Source: Anaerolineae bacterium (lineage in GTDB: Bacteria > Chloroflexota > Anaerolineae > Aggregatilineales > Phototrophicaceae). Taken from it: DNA of 64,000 bases. Below the pieces are notes generated by a model that had not been told where the DNA came from, searched no databases, and saw only the letters and a program-made list of their open reading frames with translations. This document shows, piece after piece, positions 41,159 through 49,631 of the stretch. The stretch is taken from the NCBI GenBank assembly GCA_022841825.1, contig JALHQT010000003.1, positions 1 through 64,000 of the forward strand. Reading direction: 5' to 3'. Position numbers and translations under genes: made by a program. How positions within the stretch are numbered: the stretch's first letter is position 1; every line of letters begins with the position of its first letter.

Positions 41159-41216
41159 TCCGACGCCTTTCCACCTTTCCGCCGAGTCTACAGCCGAGCG
41201 CAGGCGATGCCTATGC

Positions 41217-41222
41217 TATAAT
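41217..41222 (+). promoter_or_regulatory. Extended -10 promoter element
   Basis: TGCTATAAT with the TG at 41214-41215 and TATAAT at 41217-41222 is an extended -10 match. It lies 142 bp before the ATG at 41364; the leader contains the CCCTCACCCC-type repeat at 41246-41345. Confidence 0.55.
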
Positions 41223-41245
41223 GCCGCGCAGTAGATTCCTTGCTG

Positions 41246-41345
41246 ACCCTCACCCCAAACCCCTCTCCCTCAGGGCGAGGGGCTTTGACAAATCGTCTTG
41301 CTCCCCATCTCCCTTAATGAGATGGGGCTGCGGGTTGGGGGTCGC
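41246..41345. repeat. CCCTCACCCC-type intergenic repeat
   Basis: Second copy of the about 100-bp element at 2275: CCCTCACCCCAAACCCC and CCCTCAGGGCGAGGGG at the left, GATGGGG...GGGTTGGGGGTCGC at the right. It would be transcribed as part of the 5' leader of the following gene and fold strongly. Confidence 0.7.
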
Positions 41346-41363
41346 ACAAGTGAGCGAGATCAG

Positions 41364-42545
41364 ATGACCTACGAACCAAACATGGAAGATACGCGCCCGC
41401 AGCCAGCCGTGCGCGATACGCAGGAAAGCGCGCGCGAACCATACCGGGCGGTCGAGATGACACAGGGTGTCGTCTATGGCGGGGTGGACGAAGGACGGCG
41501 CGGCGGCTGCGGCATGTCCGCGCTGATCCTGGGCGGCTTCGCGCTGCTGGGGCTGCTGATCGTCGCGCTGGCGACGGCGGCGGGATACACGACTGGGCAG
41601 CGTGAAGCGGCGGGCTACGCGACCGCGACCCAGGCGAGCGTCATCACTGACCAGATCAACCGCATCCCGCAGGATGTGGCGGCGCGCAACATGGCGCTGC
41701 TGGGTGCGCGCCTGCAATTCCTGGCGACCCTGACGCCGGGCATCCCGGAAGTGCAGACCTTCAGCCTGACGGCGACGGCGCTTGCCGACGAACTGCGCGC
41801 GACGCCGACGCCCACCCTGACGCCGACACTGGCAGCCAGCGCGACGACCGCCGCCCCGACCGCTGCCACGCCGGAAACACAAGCGACCCTGCCGCCCGAA
41901 TCGGCATTCGATACCAGCGCGCTGCTGGCGCAAGCAGAGACGGCGGTGGACAGCGGGCAGTGGGCGGACGCCATCGCCCTGCTCGACGCCATCGGCGGCA
42001 TTGATCCCGATTTCCAGACGGCGACGGTGCGTAATCTGCTCCTGCGGGCGCTCAACAGCTATGCCGCACAGCTCTACAACAGCTACGCGCCCGGCAATCC
42101 GGGACGCCTGGCAGAGGCAATCGTGCTGACCGACCGCGCCGAGCAGATCGGGACGCTGGCGGATGGGCTGGCGTTCGAGCGTAATGCGGCACAACTCTAT
42201 CTGGATGCGCGCCGTGCTATCGGGCTTGATCCTTTCACGGCGATCCGCGCCTATGAGCGGCTTTACAACCAGGGTGGGCAGGGGCGCTACTTCGCGGAAG
42301 CGCAGCAGGAGTTGTTCAACCAGTATGTCGCGCTCGGCGATGCGCAGGTGCAGATCAACGAACACTGCCCCGCCGTCGGCTACTATCAGAGCGCGCTCAA
42401 CTATCTCTCCAGCGGCGGCGTTTCCGCCAAGCTGCGGACATCGACCGACCTGTGCGCGGTCGCCACGCCCGTGCCGCTGCCCGGGACGAACCTTGCGCCG
42501 CTCGACCTGACGCCCATCGCGCCGATCGGCGTGCCGGGAACGTAG
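41364..42545 (+). CDS. Membrane-anchored TPR-like protein, unknown function
   Basis: 393 aa from ATG 41364, though the ribosome site is weak. Residues 1-48 are an acidic cytoplasmic head; one helix, SALILGGFALLGLLIVALATAAG, spans about 50-72. A coiled region (TATQASVITDQINRIPQDVAARN) and a Thr/Pro linker (TPTPTLTPTLAASATT) lead to TPR-like helices from about 195 (LLAQAETAVDSGQWADAIALLDAI; FAEAQQELFNQYVALGDAQVQ). It resembles the TPR/PT/SH3 protein at 30482 in plan but has no SH3 domain. No enzyme motif. Monocistronic with its own extended -10 promoter. Confidence 0.7.
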   Translation: MTYEPNMEDTRPQPAVRDTQESAREPYRAVEMTQGVVYGGVDEGRRGGCGMSALILGGFALLGLLIVALATAAGYTTGQREAAGYATATQASVITDQINRIPQDVAARNMALLGARLQFLATLTPGIPEVQTFSLTATALADELRATPTPTLTPTLAASATTAAPTAATPETQATLPPESAFDTSALLAQAETAVDSGQWADAIALLDAIGGIDPDFQTATVRNLLLRALNSYAAQLYNSYAPGNPGRLAEAIVLTDRAEQIGTLADGLAFERNAAQLYLDARRAIGLDPFTAIRAYERLYNQGGQGRYFAEAQQELFNQYVALGDAQVQINEHCPAVGYYQSALNYLSSGGVSAKLRTSTDLCAVATPVPLPGTNLAPLDLTPIAPIGVPGT

Positions 42546-42631
42546 TGCAGAGTGCGTGGGGCGTGGTGCTCTCACAGGCTTTTCATCCGTCTATCATGCA
42601 TGCCTCAATGCGCTTGCGGTATGCTGAAAGT

Positions 42632-42757
42632 GGACAGACCTGGAAGTATGGTGAGACGTATTGTTAGCCCAGGTTTGTGGGCGACGGGACATTCCCAACA
42701 GCCCTTCCCTCTAAGCCGCCTGATGCGTCCCCCCCTCGCATCAGGCGGTGTTTTTTT
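42632..42757 (+). ncRNA. Candidate structured small RNA, about 126 nt
   Basis: TATGCT at 42620-42625 is a possible -10 and would start transcription near 42632. The predicted RNA has three hairpins: CAGACCTGG with CCAGGTTTG (9 bp, one G-U); GGGC-GACGGGACATTCCCAACA-GCCC with an inner GGGA/TCCC; and the terminator stem at 42716-42757. No start codon with ribosome site fits inside. It does not match SRP RNA, tmRNA or RNase P signatures that I know. A separate promoter for the next gene lies downstream of the terminator, which favours a free RNA over a leader. Confidence 0.45.
42716..42757 (+). terminator. Strong intrinsic terminator
   Basis: Perfect 12-bp stem CCGCCTGATGCG (42716-42727) with CGCATCAGGCGG (42737-42748), C-rich nine-base loop, then TGTTTTTTT. 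One of the clearest terminators in the window, 170 bp after the preceding gene. Confidence 0.9.
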
Positions 42758-42776
42758 CCGCGAAATGACATGCGTT

Positions 42777-42836
42777 GTAGGGGCGATGCCATGTCATCGC
42801 CCGCTGAAACGGGCAGACACATGGGTCTGCCCCTAC
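42777..42836. repeat. Pair of inverted GTAGGGG palindromes
   Basis: 42777-42802 (plus, stem GGGCGATG/CATCGCCC) and 42811-42836 (minus, stem GGGCAGAC/GTCTGCCC). The feet are outward here, unlike most pairs. The stem words differ from those of the GACG subgroup while the GTAGGGG foot is constant. Confidence 0.85.
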
Positions 42837-42857
42837 GACATGTTGTACGAACATCTC

Positions 42858-42886
42858 TTGACGTTTTCCTACAGTGTGTACAATAA
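42858..42886 (+). promoter_or_regulatory. Promoter of the alanine dehydrogenase gene
   Basis: TTGACG at 42858-42863 is a strong -35. CAATAA at 42881-42886 (17-bp spacing) or TACAAT at 42879-42884 (15 bp) serves as -10. The ATG at 42922 lies about 30 bp beyond. Confidence 0.6.
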
Positions 42887-42921
42887 ATAGATGCTTATAT
42901 CATCCAATGAGGGTTGAAACG

Positions 42922-44034
42922 ATGTTTATTGGCATCCCAAAAGAGATTAAGGACAACGAGTACCGCGTGGCGCTGCCACCCGGCGGCGTGCGTGAGCTGG
43001 TCAAGCGCAAGCACGAGGTATGGGTGGAAACCGAGGCGGGCGCGGGCAGCGGCTTCACCGATGCGGAGTATGAGCTGGCGGGCGCGAAGGTGCGCAGCGC
43101 CGACGAGGTCTGGCGGCGCGCAGAGATGATCCTCAAGGTTAAAGAGCCGCAGCCGAGCGAGTATCCCTACCTGCACGAAAACCTGCTGCTCTTCACCTAT
43201 CTGCATCTGGCGGCGAGCGAATCGCTGACGCGCGCCCTGCTCGACAGCGGCGTGATGGGCATCGCTTACGAGACGGTCGAAGATAAAGAGGGGCGGCTGC
43301 CGCTCCTGCAGCCGATGAGCGAGGTCGCCGGGCGGATGGCGACGCAGATCGTGGCGCAGTACCTGCAAAAGCCGGAAGGCGGGCGCGGCATCCTGATGGG
43401 CGGCATCCCCGGCGTGCTGCCGGCGCGTGTCGTCATCCTGGGCGGCGGCACGGTCGGCACCAACGCGGCACAGGTGGCGCTGGGGATGGGTGCTCAGGTG
43501 ACGATGCTGGATGTCAACACGGAGCGTCTGCGCTACCTGGATGAAGTGCTGCACGGGCGCTTCGCCACGCTCTACTCGAACGAGCGCAACATCGCGGAGT
43601 GCATCGAGACGGCGGATGCGGTCATCGGCGGCGTGCTGCTGCCAGGCGCGCGCGCGCCACGCCTGATCACACGCGAGATGCTCTCGCTGATGCCGCGCGC
43701 CAGCGTGATCGTCGATGTGGCGGTCGATCAGGGCGGCTGCGTGGAGACGACGCGCCCGACGACGCACAGCGACCCGACCTACTTTGTCGATGGCGTGCTG
43801 CATTACGGCGTGGCGAACATGCCCGGCGCGGTGCCGCGCACGTCTAGCTTTGGGCTGGCGAACGCCACGCTGCGCTACATCCTCAGGCTGGCAGACCTGG
43901 GCGCTGACGAGGCGATGGCGCTCGATCCGGGGCTGGCGAAGGGGCTGAATGTGCGGCAGGGGCGCATCTTCTACAAGGCGGTCGCGCAGGCATTCGGCAT
44001 GGAGCATCTGCTGGGTGCGCGCGTGGTGGTGTAA
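42922..44034 (+). CDS. ald: Alanine dehydrogenase
   Basis: 370 aa from ATG 42922, with GAGGG nine bases upstream; the alternative at 42874 is inside the promoter. Catalyses reversible oxidative deamination of L-alanine to pyruvate with NAD+. Signatures: [23 protein letters not shown] at the start, substrate residues in ILKVKEPQ (Lys) and TYLHLAASE (His), the Rossmann motif [22 protein letters not shown] near residues 170-191, and [20 protein letters not shown] at the end. Length matches the family. Monocistronic; followed by the AT-rich island. Confidence 0.95.
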   Translation: MFIGIPKEIKDNEYRVALPPGGVRELVKRKHEVWVETEAGAGSGFTDAEYELAGAKVRSADEVWRRAEMILKVKEPQPSEYPYLHENLLLFTYLHLAASESLTRALLDSGVMGIAYETVEDKEGRLPLLQPMSEVAGRMATQIVAQYLQKPEGGRGILMGGIPGVLPARVVILGGGTVGTNAAQVALGMGAQVTMLDVNTERLRYLDEVLHGRFATLYSNERNIAECIETADAVIGGVLLPGARAPRLITREMLSLMPRASVIVDVAVDQGGCVETTRPTTHSDPTYFVDGVLHYGVANMPGAVPRTSSFGLANATLRYILRLADLGADEAMALDPGLAKGLNVRQGRIFYKAVAQAFGMEHLLGARVVV

Positions 44035-44363
44035 ACTTTCATTTTGATGGCGTTTGTGGTCGGAACGCCTTCCGACTATACATCAAACATTGGGTGTGTT
44101 TCAAAGTTTTGGGTTTTTGCCGCAAACTCTCACCCCAACCCTTCTCCTTCAAGGTGAGAGGCTTGAGAACTTTTCTGGTTCCCCTTCTCCAGGAAAGAGA
44201 AACGGATGAGAAAGGGATAGAGGATGAGTGTATCTTACAATCTTGATATGCACTCACAAACATCGATTTACTTGACATAACTTCATAATAACCAAATAAT
44301 AACCTCAGCAGCAGACTTGATTCGACTTCACTTCTGGACTCAATATATCGCCGTGAGGTTACT
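44035..44363. other. Intergenic boundary of the AT-rich island, with palindrome and CCCTCACCCC-type repeat
   Basis: GTCGGAACGCCTTCCGAC at about 44067 is a palindrome. A diverged copy of the CCCTCACCCC repeat occupies 44129-44228 (CTCTCACCCCAACCC to AGGGATAGAGGATGAG). From about 44230 the base composition drops abruptly to AT-rich DNA that continues to about 49440. No ORF is supported; the stretch just before the kinase holds its likely promoter but no clear -35/-10 was identified. Confidence 0.6.
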
Positions 44364-47165
44364 TTGACTGTGTCTGTCACAATTACTGTTCTTCCAGAAG
44401 CCAGCGATAACCTAGAACAAGCACTGAAGAATCTGCGCACCTTACAAGCAGACTCTATTCCTTCTCCTTTTCAACAGGCTGTGGACATCAGTCGTCATCT
44501 TATGGCTGATATCTATTGTACTGTTTTGTATCTGCTTACAGATGATCGGGAGAATTTGTATATCACTGAAAACGTTTACTGTGACCCACCAAATCTTCGA
44601 GAGCAACTCAAAGATATGCAATCTGGACAGGGAATTGGGGGCTACATTATGCGTGAAGGCGTTCTCATCGTAGAAAACATTACCCTTCATCCACGATTGC
44701 AAGGTTCAAGCAATGGACGACCATTGTCGAACAAGTTTGTGCGCGACAACAAAATCAAAGCATTTGTCGGGTTACGCGTCGGGACACAAGCACATCCCCT
44801 AGGTATCCTCTTTCTTAATTGGACAAGCGAACAAGTATTTGAAACCGAACAACTTATAACGCTGCGAAAGTGGTCAGACTATCTGGCAGAACTCGTTACA
44901 AATATCCGTTCCGGAATGGAGACGAAGTTTTTTCAGCGTGAAGCCCAACGATTTGAGAACCTTATTTTCAGCCTAAGTTCTCGTCAAAGCCACATCGATC
45001 TGAGTACGGAAATTCGGCGCATTCTTAGTTCTCGTAACCACAATTTTAGCGACATTCGCATTTATCTACGTAAGCCATATGAGCAGTGGGCAGAGTTTGT
45101 ATTGGAAAGCGAAAACCTTCAAGAAACATTAGTCACTAAACCAACGCATATAGTTGAATTCAAGGATCTTGTACATCATTTTGCATCGTCGCAGCATGAC
45201 AAGACCATCTATAAGCGACGTTTGTTCGGCGTAGCGTCCGCACATCTTGTAGCGCCGATCCACGTAGGCGGGAATTGTGTTGGTTTTGTACTTTCTAGAG
45301 CACCTGATATTTCAATACCGCGCGAGATTTTTACTGTCGAGCTTGAGCGAACTGCGAGAGAACTTGGAATTCTTATCCGTGATGTTGATACGACACATGC
45401 TCTTGTCAGTTTAAGAGAGATTTCGACCAGTCTTGCTGAAAACTACGACCTTGACGAAATCGGAACTACTCTTTCTAGAGAAATCTCTAAAAGTCTGCGA
45501 CTCCTTGACTCGATCACAGTTTACTATCAGGCGGAAGCAGATGAACCATTTCGTTATTCGCAGGCAGGTGTTCGCAACGAAATTCCAATGAGTTCATTTC
45601 CGCCGCATAATGATAACGCCATTATTGACCTACTTGGGCACAGTGATCCTATTTTTGGAGATACGCGTCTGGTTGATAACACCTTTTGCCGAGAAGAAGG
45701 TTTCAGGACTTCGGCAGCATTTCCCCTGAGGATGATGTCTGGGGAAGACCAGGGAAGAAACTTCGGTATTATGTTTTTCAATTATCGCATTAGGAACCAT
45801 ATATTTGATGACGCTGAACGAAATTTACTAGGTCTATATAGCGAAAGTGCGACAACCGCGTTTAATCGAGCAATCCAGCATCAGCGAGCGCAACGCGAAA
45901 AACGTCACCTCCAAACGGTCAAGGAACTGGCTTTTGCGATCAAGATCCATGATCCAAATGAAGTTATAGACATGATCTTAACCAAGGTAAAGGAGGCTTT
46001 TGCGGGAGCTGCGCATAACTTTGCGCTCGTCGAATATGATCGGGAGCGAGAAATGCTAATTATTTCGCCCATGATTCTCGAAAAATTCTATAGAATTACC
46101 CTTAAGGGAACAGCCCAAAAAGGGGAACCATTTATACAGAATGTATCCCGAAAAGTAGGATTAGTGGGAAGATTGCTTAAGAGTTCCGAAGAATTTTTAC
46201 TTGCCACCGATTTGCAGAAGGCTCCCCCAAAAGACTATATCAAGGCTATCGAAAGTACCGACTCTCAGCTCTGTGTGCGCGTTTCCGAAAATGCAGCACT
46301 TGTCATCGAGAGTGATTTGCCCAATGCTTTCAATAAAAGGGATCATATTGCCCTGCTGCAACTTATCGCAGACTACGCAGCGATCGCAATGCAGAGAGCA
46401 AAGGAACTACGAGCATATCAACTTTCACAGGAACAACTGTGGCTTGAAGAAGTTGGAAATCTCTCTACTGGATTAATTCACGAAACCAAAACCATCAAAG
46501 CTAATATTCAGACAGCTGTCTCTGAAATGATAAAGATGACAAAGGACTTTCAATTTGAGCAGCGTTATGCCAAACAGATTGAGCGTCTAGATAGGGTTGA
46601 TGTCAAAATCTCAGAACTGAACGAAAGTCTGAAGGATTTCATTAACTCCCACAAACTCCGCTTAGAAGAAACGAAATTGACGGAAATTATCGATGCATGT
46701 ATAGGCGATGTTGACGAGCATTTGCAACAGGTTCAAATTGTAAAAGAATCTCAGCGTATGGAAAGCATAGTCAATGTGGACAGAGTCTGGATAAGACTAG
46801 TGATCAACAATCTCCTTATGAATGCATGTCGAGCCATCGTTAAGTGTGGACATGAGGGGCAGATCAGGATTCGAGCAAAGACAAGAAATAATCGAGTGTA
46901 CCTTTATGTGTCAGACAATGGTATCGGTATTCATCACACAAAGCGTGAAGAGATTTTTAAACTTGGTTACTCAGAGGGTGAAGTTGAAGACAAGCAAAAG
47001 CACGGAATAGGCTTGTCGTTTTCCCGTAGCATTGCTGCAAGGCATGGTGGACGGTTATACGTACACAAGAGTGCCCCCCGCAAAGGTTCCACATTCTGCC
47101 TAGAGTTACCTCTGGTTGAAAATGCCAGTCTCAACGGAAAAAGACAAAAGAAGGTCAGCCAATGA
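44364..47165 (+). CDS. Multi-GAF sensor histidine kinase in AT-rich island
   Basis: 933 aa, soluble. TTG start at 44364 with GTGAGG five bases before. Four GAF-like modules are apparent: about 15-190 (DIYCTVLYLLTDD; GIGGYIMREG; VGLRVGTQAHPLGILFLNW), 200-340, 345-510 (SITVYYQAEADEPF; SAAFPLRMM), 520-690 (FALVEYDREREM; VGLVGRLLKSS). The kinase core has His706 in STGLIHETKTIKANI, N box with Asn820 in NNLLMNACRAI, G1 DNGIGI at 851 and G2 KHGIGLSFSRSIAARHGG. It overlaps the next gene by ATGA and so is made with the receiver-kinase-TIR protein, its probable phosphorylation target. Codon use is AT-rich, unlike the neighbours. Confidence 0.88.
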   Translation: MTVSVTITVLPEASDNLEQALKNLRTLQADSIPSPFQQAVDISRHLMADIYCTVLYLLTDDRENLYITENVYCDPPNLREQLKDMQSGQGIGGYIMREGVLIVENITLHPRLQGSSNGRPLSNKFVRDNKIKAFVGLRVGTQAHPLGILFLNWTSEQVFETEQLITLRKWSDYLAELVTNIRSGMETKFFQREAQRFENLIFSLSSRQSHIDLSTEIRRILSSRNHNFSDIRIYLRKPYEQWAEFVLESENLQETLVTKPTHIVEFKDLVHHFASSQHDKTIYKRRLFGVASAHLVAPIHVGGNCVGFVLSRAPDISIPREIFTVELERTARELGILIRDVDTTHALVSLREISTSLAENYDLDEIGTTLSREISKSLRLLDSITVYYQAEADEPFRYSQAGVRNEIPMSSFPPHNDNAIIDLLGHSDPIFGDTRLVDNTFCREEGFRTSAAFPLRMMSGEDQGRNFGIMFFNYRIRNHIFDDAERNLLGLYSESATTAFNRAIQHQRAQREKRHLQTVKELAFAIKIHDPNEVIDMILTKVKEAFAGAAHNFALVEYDREREMLIISPMILEKFYRITLKGTAQKGEPFIQNVSRKVGLVGRLLKSSEEFLLATDLQKAPPKDYIKAIESTDSQLCVRVSENAALVIESDLPNAFNKRDHIALLQLIADYAAIAMQRAKELRAYQLSQEQLWLEEVGNLSTGLIHETKTIKANIQTAVSEMIKMTKDFQFEQRYAKQIERLDRVDVKISELNESLKDFINSHKLRLEETKLTEIIDACIGDVDEHLQQVQIVKESQRMESIVNVDRVWIRLVINNLLMNACRAIVKCGHEGQIRIRAKTRNNRVYLYVSDNGIGIHHTKREEIFKLGYSEGEVEDKQKHGIGLSFSRSIAARHGGRLYVHKSAPRKGSTFCLELPLVENASLNGKRQKKVSQ

Positions 47166-49429
47166 GCATGTCGATTGAACGAGAAAAAAGAATACTCTTG
47201 GTCGAGGACGAAAAAGATTGTTACGAACCAACACTTAGGCTTCTTGAGGAAGAAGGCTACAAGGTTAAACATGCCCAAGATCTAAAGGAAGCTGCATTTG
47301 AGCTTCAGACGAATCATTATCATGTTGTAATTATCGACATGTACCTAAGTAAATCGGAACGCTACAGTGATGAGCCACAAGGTGCCAAATTGTTGGAAGC
47401 AATCCGCGCAAGCAGCCTGAATAGGGTGATTACGCGAATCATTCTTACAAATCACGACGATAAAGAAGTCTTTGAAAAGTCGTTGATGCATTGGAAAGTC
47501 CATACCGTACTGGCAAAGGCCGGTAAGACTCGCCATGATGGCTACATGGTGACGTTACCTCAGGTACTTGCTGGTGCCTTTAAGGAGTTAAATGACGATC
47601 GTGATGGAGATCGTCTTTATCATTGTCCGAAGTTGACTTTAGAATTCCTTTACGAGTCAGATAAAAAAGTCATCCCTGCTGTGGTTGATCACATAATTCA
47701 GGAGGAAGGCACTAAGCTCGCATCAGATGGAGTGCTCTCAAAATTTTCACCGGAGGGCGCAACACAGGGTGCAAGCCAAGAATGCCTGATACTTGAGGCT
47801 TATGACCTGTTAAGTCATTTACTTATAGATTATGACAAAGTTCACATTATCCAGATGTCAGGGGGTTTGACAGGTGCTGGCGTTATTCGAGCGCTGCCAC
47901 AAGGGCACCAAGGAGTAGGTCGCGAATATGTAGTCAAAATGGGACGACGTGACAAACTGACTCGTGAATATTTGAATTATAAGAAATGGGTTGAGCCACG
48001 TTTTGCTGGCGGTGCTGTTACCGCGGCATCCTTTTCTGAGAGTCATCATCTGGGTGCTATTCTGTACAATTTCGCGGAAAATGAGGCAGGCGAAAGACTA
48101 CAGGAGTTTGACCGCCTATTCCTAGATCCATCCAAACCTGCCGTTGCAATAAGCCAAGGACTAAGTTTGCTATTCAAGCGAACGTTCCGAATGCTTCATG
48201 GTGAAAAGCGTGCGACCGTGTTGTCACTGCCTGAAGATTATTATGAGTCGCTTGAACTCCAGGAAAAGGGCAAAATAAATCGCATATTAATCGAATTGAC
48301 TGATCCGGAAAGAGTAAAACAGAACTTTCCATCCGGCATTCTCAGCTTTGATCTCCAATCACCTTCTTTTTCTTGCAGCATGTTTGCGGAAAGACTCATT
48401 AACCCGTTTACTTGGTTGCAAAAAAATGAGCAGAACTGTGTCCAAAATGCGTTTCGCTGCGTAACTCACGGCGACCTCACCGGCAGAAACATGATGTCGG
48501 ACAGTAGAGTCAAAATGGAAGGTTCGCCGTCGGTTGCGTCCTTCTTCAAGCTTTGGTTGATCGATTTTTATAGAACAGGTGAAAGCCACATACTGCGAGA
48601 TCATGTCATTCTTGAAACCGACATAAAATACCGTCTGTGTAAGGATCTTACACTTGCCCAGTTTGTACGCCTTGAGAAGTGGCTGCTGAAGATTGAATCA
48701 GTCACTGAGGATGCACATGATACGCCCGTTTTGATGAAGCGTGCTTATGAAGTTATCGCTGGACTACATGAATCGGCTCGTGAGGTGCGTAATAATGCCA
48801 ACACATTAGATGATGAACAAGAATACTTCATCGCCCTGCTAATGGTTACTGTAAACATTATTAGACTCAAGCATATAGCCCCAATGCAAAAACTATTTGC
48901 ACTCGTTTCAGCCTCACTAATTTGTAGTTGGATCGAGTATCATAAAAATGGGCATCCGCAAATACCTAGCTTAGAACTTAAACAACAGGATCTACAGGGA
49001 CCAGTTATGTACAAGCATGATATTGCCATTTCATACTCGAGTAAGGACGCCGCTATTGTGGAACCAATTGCTGAATGCCTGCGAAGGAATGGAAAAAAGG
49101 TATTTACTTATACCACCGAAGAAGCGCAGATATCTGCATGGGGTGAAAACCTTGTCAAACATCTTGCTGGCGTTTTCAGCAAAGAAGCACAAGTGTGCTT
49201 GGTGTTTATCTCGAAGGGTTATGTTCAATCTCCGTGGACGCAGCTTGAGCTAGAATTTGCTCAAGCGCGTGCATTGGAAGACAACAAGGTCTATATTCTC
49301 CCTATCCGACTTGATCATAGTGAAGTTCCAGGCATGTCACCGACACGTATGTATCTCGATGGGAACGAAAAATCTGCTGAACAAATCTGTGACTTCACCA
49401 TAAAGAAATTGGAGCTACTGGGCAGTTGA
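47162..49429 (+). CDS. Receiver - APH-like kinase domain - TIR fusion protein
   Basis: 755 aa, soluble. Residues 8-125: CheY-like receiver with Asp16, phosphoacceptor Asp59 (VVIIDMYL), Thr96 and Lys119. Residues about 225-600: kinase-like domain of the aminoglycoside-phosphotransferase type, with SGGLTGAG at 233-240, Lys259 in YVVKM, the catalytic loop THGDLTGRN at 435-443 and Asp468 in LIDFYRTG, so catalytic residues look intact. It may correspond to the ternary-complex-associated kinase-like domain (TCAD9), which I cannot confirm. Residues 617-755: TIR (YKHDIAISYSSKDA) with candidate NADase Glu696 in SPWTQLELEFA. Coupled to the upstream kinase by ATGA. Likely a phosphorylation-controlled TIR effector or signal generator; same AT-rich DNA. 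Confidence 0.88.
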   Translation: MSMSIEREKRILLVEDEKDCYEPTLRLLEEEGYKVKHAQDLKEAAFELQTNHYHVVIIDMYLSKSERYSDEPQGAKLLEAIRASSLNRVITRIILTNHDDKEVFEKSLMHWKVHTVLAKAGKTRHDGYMVTLPQVLAGAFKELNDDRDGDRLYHCPKLTLEFLYESDKKVIPAVVDHIIQEEGTKLASDGVLSKFSPEGATQGASQECLILEAYDLLSHLLIDYDKVHIIQMSGGLTGAGVIRALPQGHQGVGREYVVKMGRRDKLTREYLNYKKWVEPRFAGGAVTAASFSESHHLGAILYNFAENEAGERLQEFDRLFLDPSKPAVAISQGLSLLFKRTFRMLHGEKRATVLSLPEDYYESLELQEKGKINRILIELTDPERVKQNFPSGILSFDLQSPSFSCSMFAERLINPFTWLQKNEQNCVQNAFRCVTHGDLTGRNMMSDSRVKMEGSPSVASFFKLWLIDFYRTGESHILRDHVILETDIKYRLCKDLTLAQFVRLEKWLLKIESVTEDAHDTPVLMKRAYEVIAGLHESAREVRNNANTLDDEQEYFIALLMVTVNIIRLKHIAPMQKLFALVSASLICSWIEYHKNGHPQIPSLELKQQDLQGPVMYKHDIAISYSSKDAAIVEPIAECLRRNGKKVFTYTTEEAQISAWGENLVKHLAGVFSKEAQVCLVFISKGYVQSPWTQLELEFAQARALEDNKVYILPIRLDHSEVPGMSPTRMYLDGNEKSAEQICDFTIKKLELLGS

Positions 49430-49454
49430 ACCTACTAAATTTTAGTCGACACTC

Positions 49455-49592
49455 TTAATCCCTCTCATTTGCCGCCGCATAAAACGCATCATGCAAACGC
49501 CGCGCCGTGCGCGAGGACTGGTTGGCACTGTCATCCAACGACATACCTGCAATCGCTACCGCTGCATCTACCCGCACATGACCGACTGTGCG
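49455..49592 (-). pseudogene. Possible C-terminal remnant of a lost gene
   Basis: Reading leftward, an open frame of about 45 codons ends at TAA 49455-49457 (TVGHVRVDAAVAIAGMSLDD then SANQSSRTARRLHDAFYAA). It has host-like GC and protein-like composition but no start with a ribosome site; an in-frame TAG lies directly upstream. I cannot name the family. It borders the right end of the AT-rich island, so it may be a gene truncated when the island arrived. Confidence 0.35.
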
Positions 49593-49593
49593 C

Positions 49594-49599
49594 TATAAT
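49594..49599 (+). promoter_or_regulatory. Probable -10 element of the Uma2 gene
   Basis: TGCGCTATAATCGG contains a perfect TATAAT at 49594-49599, 33 bp before the ATG at 49632. No good -35. Confidence 0.45.
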
Positions 49600-49631
49600 C
49601 GGCATTAATCTCTCAACATGAGGCATCTGAG

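Noticed and set aside
42632-42757. Known housekeeping RNA (SRP RNA, 6S, tmRNA)
   Set aside because: The SRP GGAAG tetraloop context, tmRNA alanine acceptor end and 6S central bubble pattern were not found.
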